Shown here one piece after another: positions 62,417 through 64,000 of a DNA stretch of 64,000 nucleotides (position 1 is the stretch's first letter; each line of letters opens with the position of its first letter). The notes beneath the pieces were generated by a model that did no database searches, was not told where the DNA came from, and saw only the letters and a list, made by a program, of their open reading frames with translations. A program made the translations under genes and the position numbers. The DNA lies in the NCBI GenBank assembly GCA_030280995.1, contig JASXTE010000007.1, positions 16,732,501 to 16,796,500 of the forward strand. The letters run 5' to 3'. This DNA is from Hemileia vastatrix. Taxonomy: Eukaryota; Basidiomycota; Pucciniomycetes; Pucciniales; Zaghouaniaceae.

Positions 62417-63077
62417 TGTCAGATTTCAAAACCGTTATCATAATCCATCATTTATCCTATGATACGCCACTTTCATTCAACATCTAGAGTTCCCATGAGT
62501 ATTAGTAGATGTTCAAATTAAGTAGAGTTTACTAGAGATCGATGGAGCTCATTACTATATAAGACATTAGACTGTTATTTTCTTTCTCCATCCATCTCAT
62601 TATTTTATTATTTTATTTCAATCATCTATTATTCTTTTACTTACAAAAGCAATATCATCATATTTCTTTTATTTGCCTCTTGCGCGGGAACTATAGGTAT
62701 TATTATTATTATCTACTTTTATATCAGCATTGTTTAATCTTATCTTTTGTTAGGTTAGCTAAATCTATTAAACGTCGCCTCTGTTTCTTGACTGCAATAC
62801 TTATTGGAACCTATCGGCTCCTGTTATAAGGTTAGATTTAGCTAATCCATCGATCTCATTATTTTATTATTTTATTTTGATCATCTATTATTCTTTTACT
62901 TAAAAAAGCAATATCATCATATTTCTTTTATTTGCCTCTTGCGCAGGAACTATAGGTTGGCTAAATCTATTAAATGTTGCCTCTGTTTCTTGACTGCAAT
63001 ACTTATTGGAACCTATTGGCTCCTGTTATAAGGTTTGCTAAATCTATTAAACGTCGCCTCTGTTTCTTGACTGCAAT
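62417..63077 (+). repeat. 3' LTR of the copia element, interrupted
   Basis: It matches 57571 onward with few changes, including the internal repeats. It breaks off after TTGACTGCAAT, where an A-family LTR begins. Confidence 0.9.
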
Positions 63078-63863
63078 TGTCAGCCTGGCTACTAGACTTA
63101 CCCAGTGAAATAATTAATTATTTACTGGATGAAGCCGCACCTTATCATTTTAATTATTTAATTATAAATTAGTTACATTAAAATTACTTATAATAAATTA
63201 ACTAATTACAGAATGATAAAATTAAATGAATAATTAAAAATAAATATAAAATTGTCCCTTATATTTTTTCTCTAACACAGTGCTCATTTGACAGGTTGGA
63301 AGAAATAAAGATTTATATTAAAAAATAGATTTTAATATTCAAATAATATTAAATATATACAAAAACTCAAATTTCTTATTTAGAATTGACTTCTACAGTT
63401 AATATTAAATAAATTGATGTATTTCTGGCATACTCTGTAAATACATCTTTTTGATGCCTTCTTTTTAGAACAACTTTATTATTTGAAAATACTCCTTCTG
63501 GAATATTCTTTTTCTCTCTCTCTCATACTACTTTTTTCAGAATTTGATTGCCGTGCTTTGTCCCTCCTTTGCCTATATAAGGCCTCTCTTTTGGTTGTTT
63601 TTTATTCATTCCTTTACCAAGTTACTTTATTATTACTATTTACAACACAATACTTATTTTTATATCTTATCTCTTTAGTAGTTACAAGAGCGTAATTCTA
63701 ATCAATAACTTATAACAATATTTAAACCCTACCTCTTATATTTGAGTAACAAATCACTTAGATTAAGAAATACATACCAAATTTTTGAGAGTTTATTTAA
63801 AATCCTTAAAATCCTCATAGAAACTTCATACCAAATCTTCTAGACCAAAAGCGTACCTTGACA
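63078..63863 (+). repeat. 5' LTR of an A-family gypsy element on the plus strand
   Basis: It starts TGTCAGCCTGGCTACTAG and ends ACCTTGACA, 786 bp. A GCCTATATAAGGC promoter core lies at 63571-63583. The following leader shows this is a true 5' LTR and not a solo LTR. Confidence 0.85.
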
Positions 63864-64000
63864 ATTGAGGGCTTTCCAAATTATCAACGGTGCAACAATA
63901 TTTGAGGCGTAATCAAGGGGACCATCGGTGTGCAAAGTACCTGTAAAGGACAAGAAAGCGAGAAAACAATGAAAGTCATGCGTCATGTGACAAAAATTTT
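63864..64000 (+). mobile_element. Start of the leader of an A-family element, cut by the window end
   Basis: The reverse complement resembles 7803-7942, including the CATCGG segment and GTCATGTGACAAAA. The tRNA-like segment of element A would come next, just past the window. Confidence 0.75.

Larger units (their letters stand above)
57571..63077 (+). mobile_element. Ty1/copia retrotransposon
   Basis: The 5' LTR starts TGTCAGATTTC at 57571 and the 3' LTR has the same start at 62417. Between them gag, protease, integrase, reverse transcriptase and RNase H appear in copia order, with integrase before reverse transcriptase. The two LTRs are very similar. At least five in-frame stops and two frameshifts disable it. 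The 3' LTR is cut at 63077 by an A-family element and presumably resumes beyond the window. Confidence 0.95.

Overview
The window is about 33% GC and consists almost entirely of transposable elements and their decayed remains. I see no host gene, tRNA gene or rRNA gene. Ty3/gypsy and Ty1/copia polyproteins, a PIF/Harbinger-like transposase and what looks like a Tet-like 2OG-Fe(II) oxygenase point to a fungus. The last two, with the very AT-rich and repeat-rich make-up, suggest a large basidiomycete genome, most likely a rust (Pucciniales). That assignment is inference from remembered family resemblance and no search was run.

1-25.4 kb is a nest of retrotransposons. Element A is a chromodomain-bearing gypsy element on the minus strand, with 790-bp LTRs at 45-834 and 7943-8345 plus 21236-21622. 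It split an older relic E (pieces at 1-44 and 21628-24320). Element B is a 12.9-kb gypsy element on the plus strand, with 1120-bp LTRs at 8346-9465 and 20112-21231. It landed in A's 5' LTR and made a 4-bp target duplication. B has a Lys-tRNA-type primer site, gag, protease and pol, an apparent -1 frameshift site (T TTT TTG), and a long 3' region. That region is full of short stem-loops and ends in a spliced antisense gene with a zinc-cluster motif. Relic E's LTR is abutted by a minus-strand B-type LTR at 24321-25396, whose element (relic D) carries another copy of the antisense gene.

26.4-29.6 kb and 49.6-53.3 kb are two PIF/Harbinger-like DNA transposons with the same ends. The first carries an 8 x 123-bp palindrome array. 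The second carries a broken Tet-like oxygenase gene. 32-48 kb holds LTR fragments and relic C, an old CpG-poor B-like gypsy element. Relic C keeps the slippery heptamer, covarying stem-loops and antisense genes, and is interrupted by a 1179-bp solo LTR. 53.4-57.6 kb is an A-like pol relic broken by MITEs and a solo LTR. 57.6-63.1 kb is a Ty1/copia element with several stop codons. From 63.1 kb to the end another A-family element begins inside the copia 3' LTR.

The most interesting pattern is shared by the B-type elements. A conserved antisense gene encodes CX2CX6CX12CX2CX6C, with the usual basic half of a Zn2Cys6 domain placed second. In the same elements a 20-25 nt hairpin ending in AAACTG recurs dozens of times in coding and noncoding sequence, and a larger hairpin shows compensatory base changes between copies.
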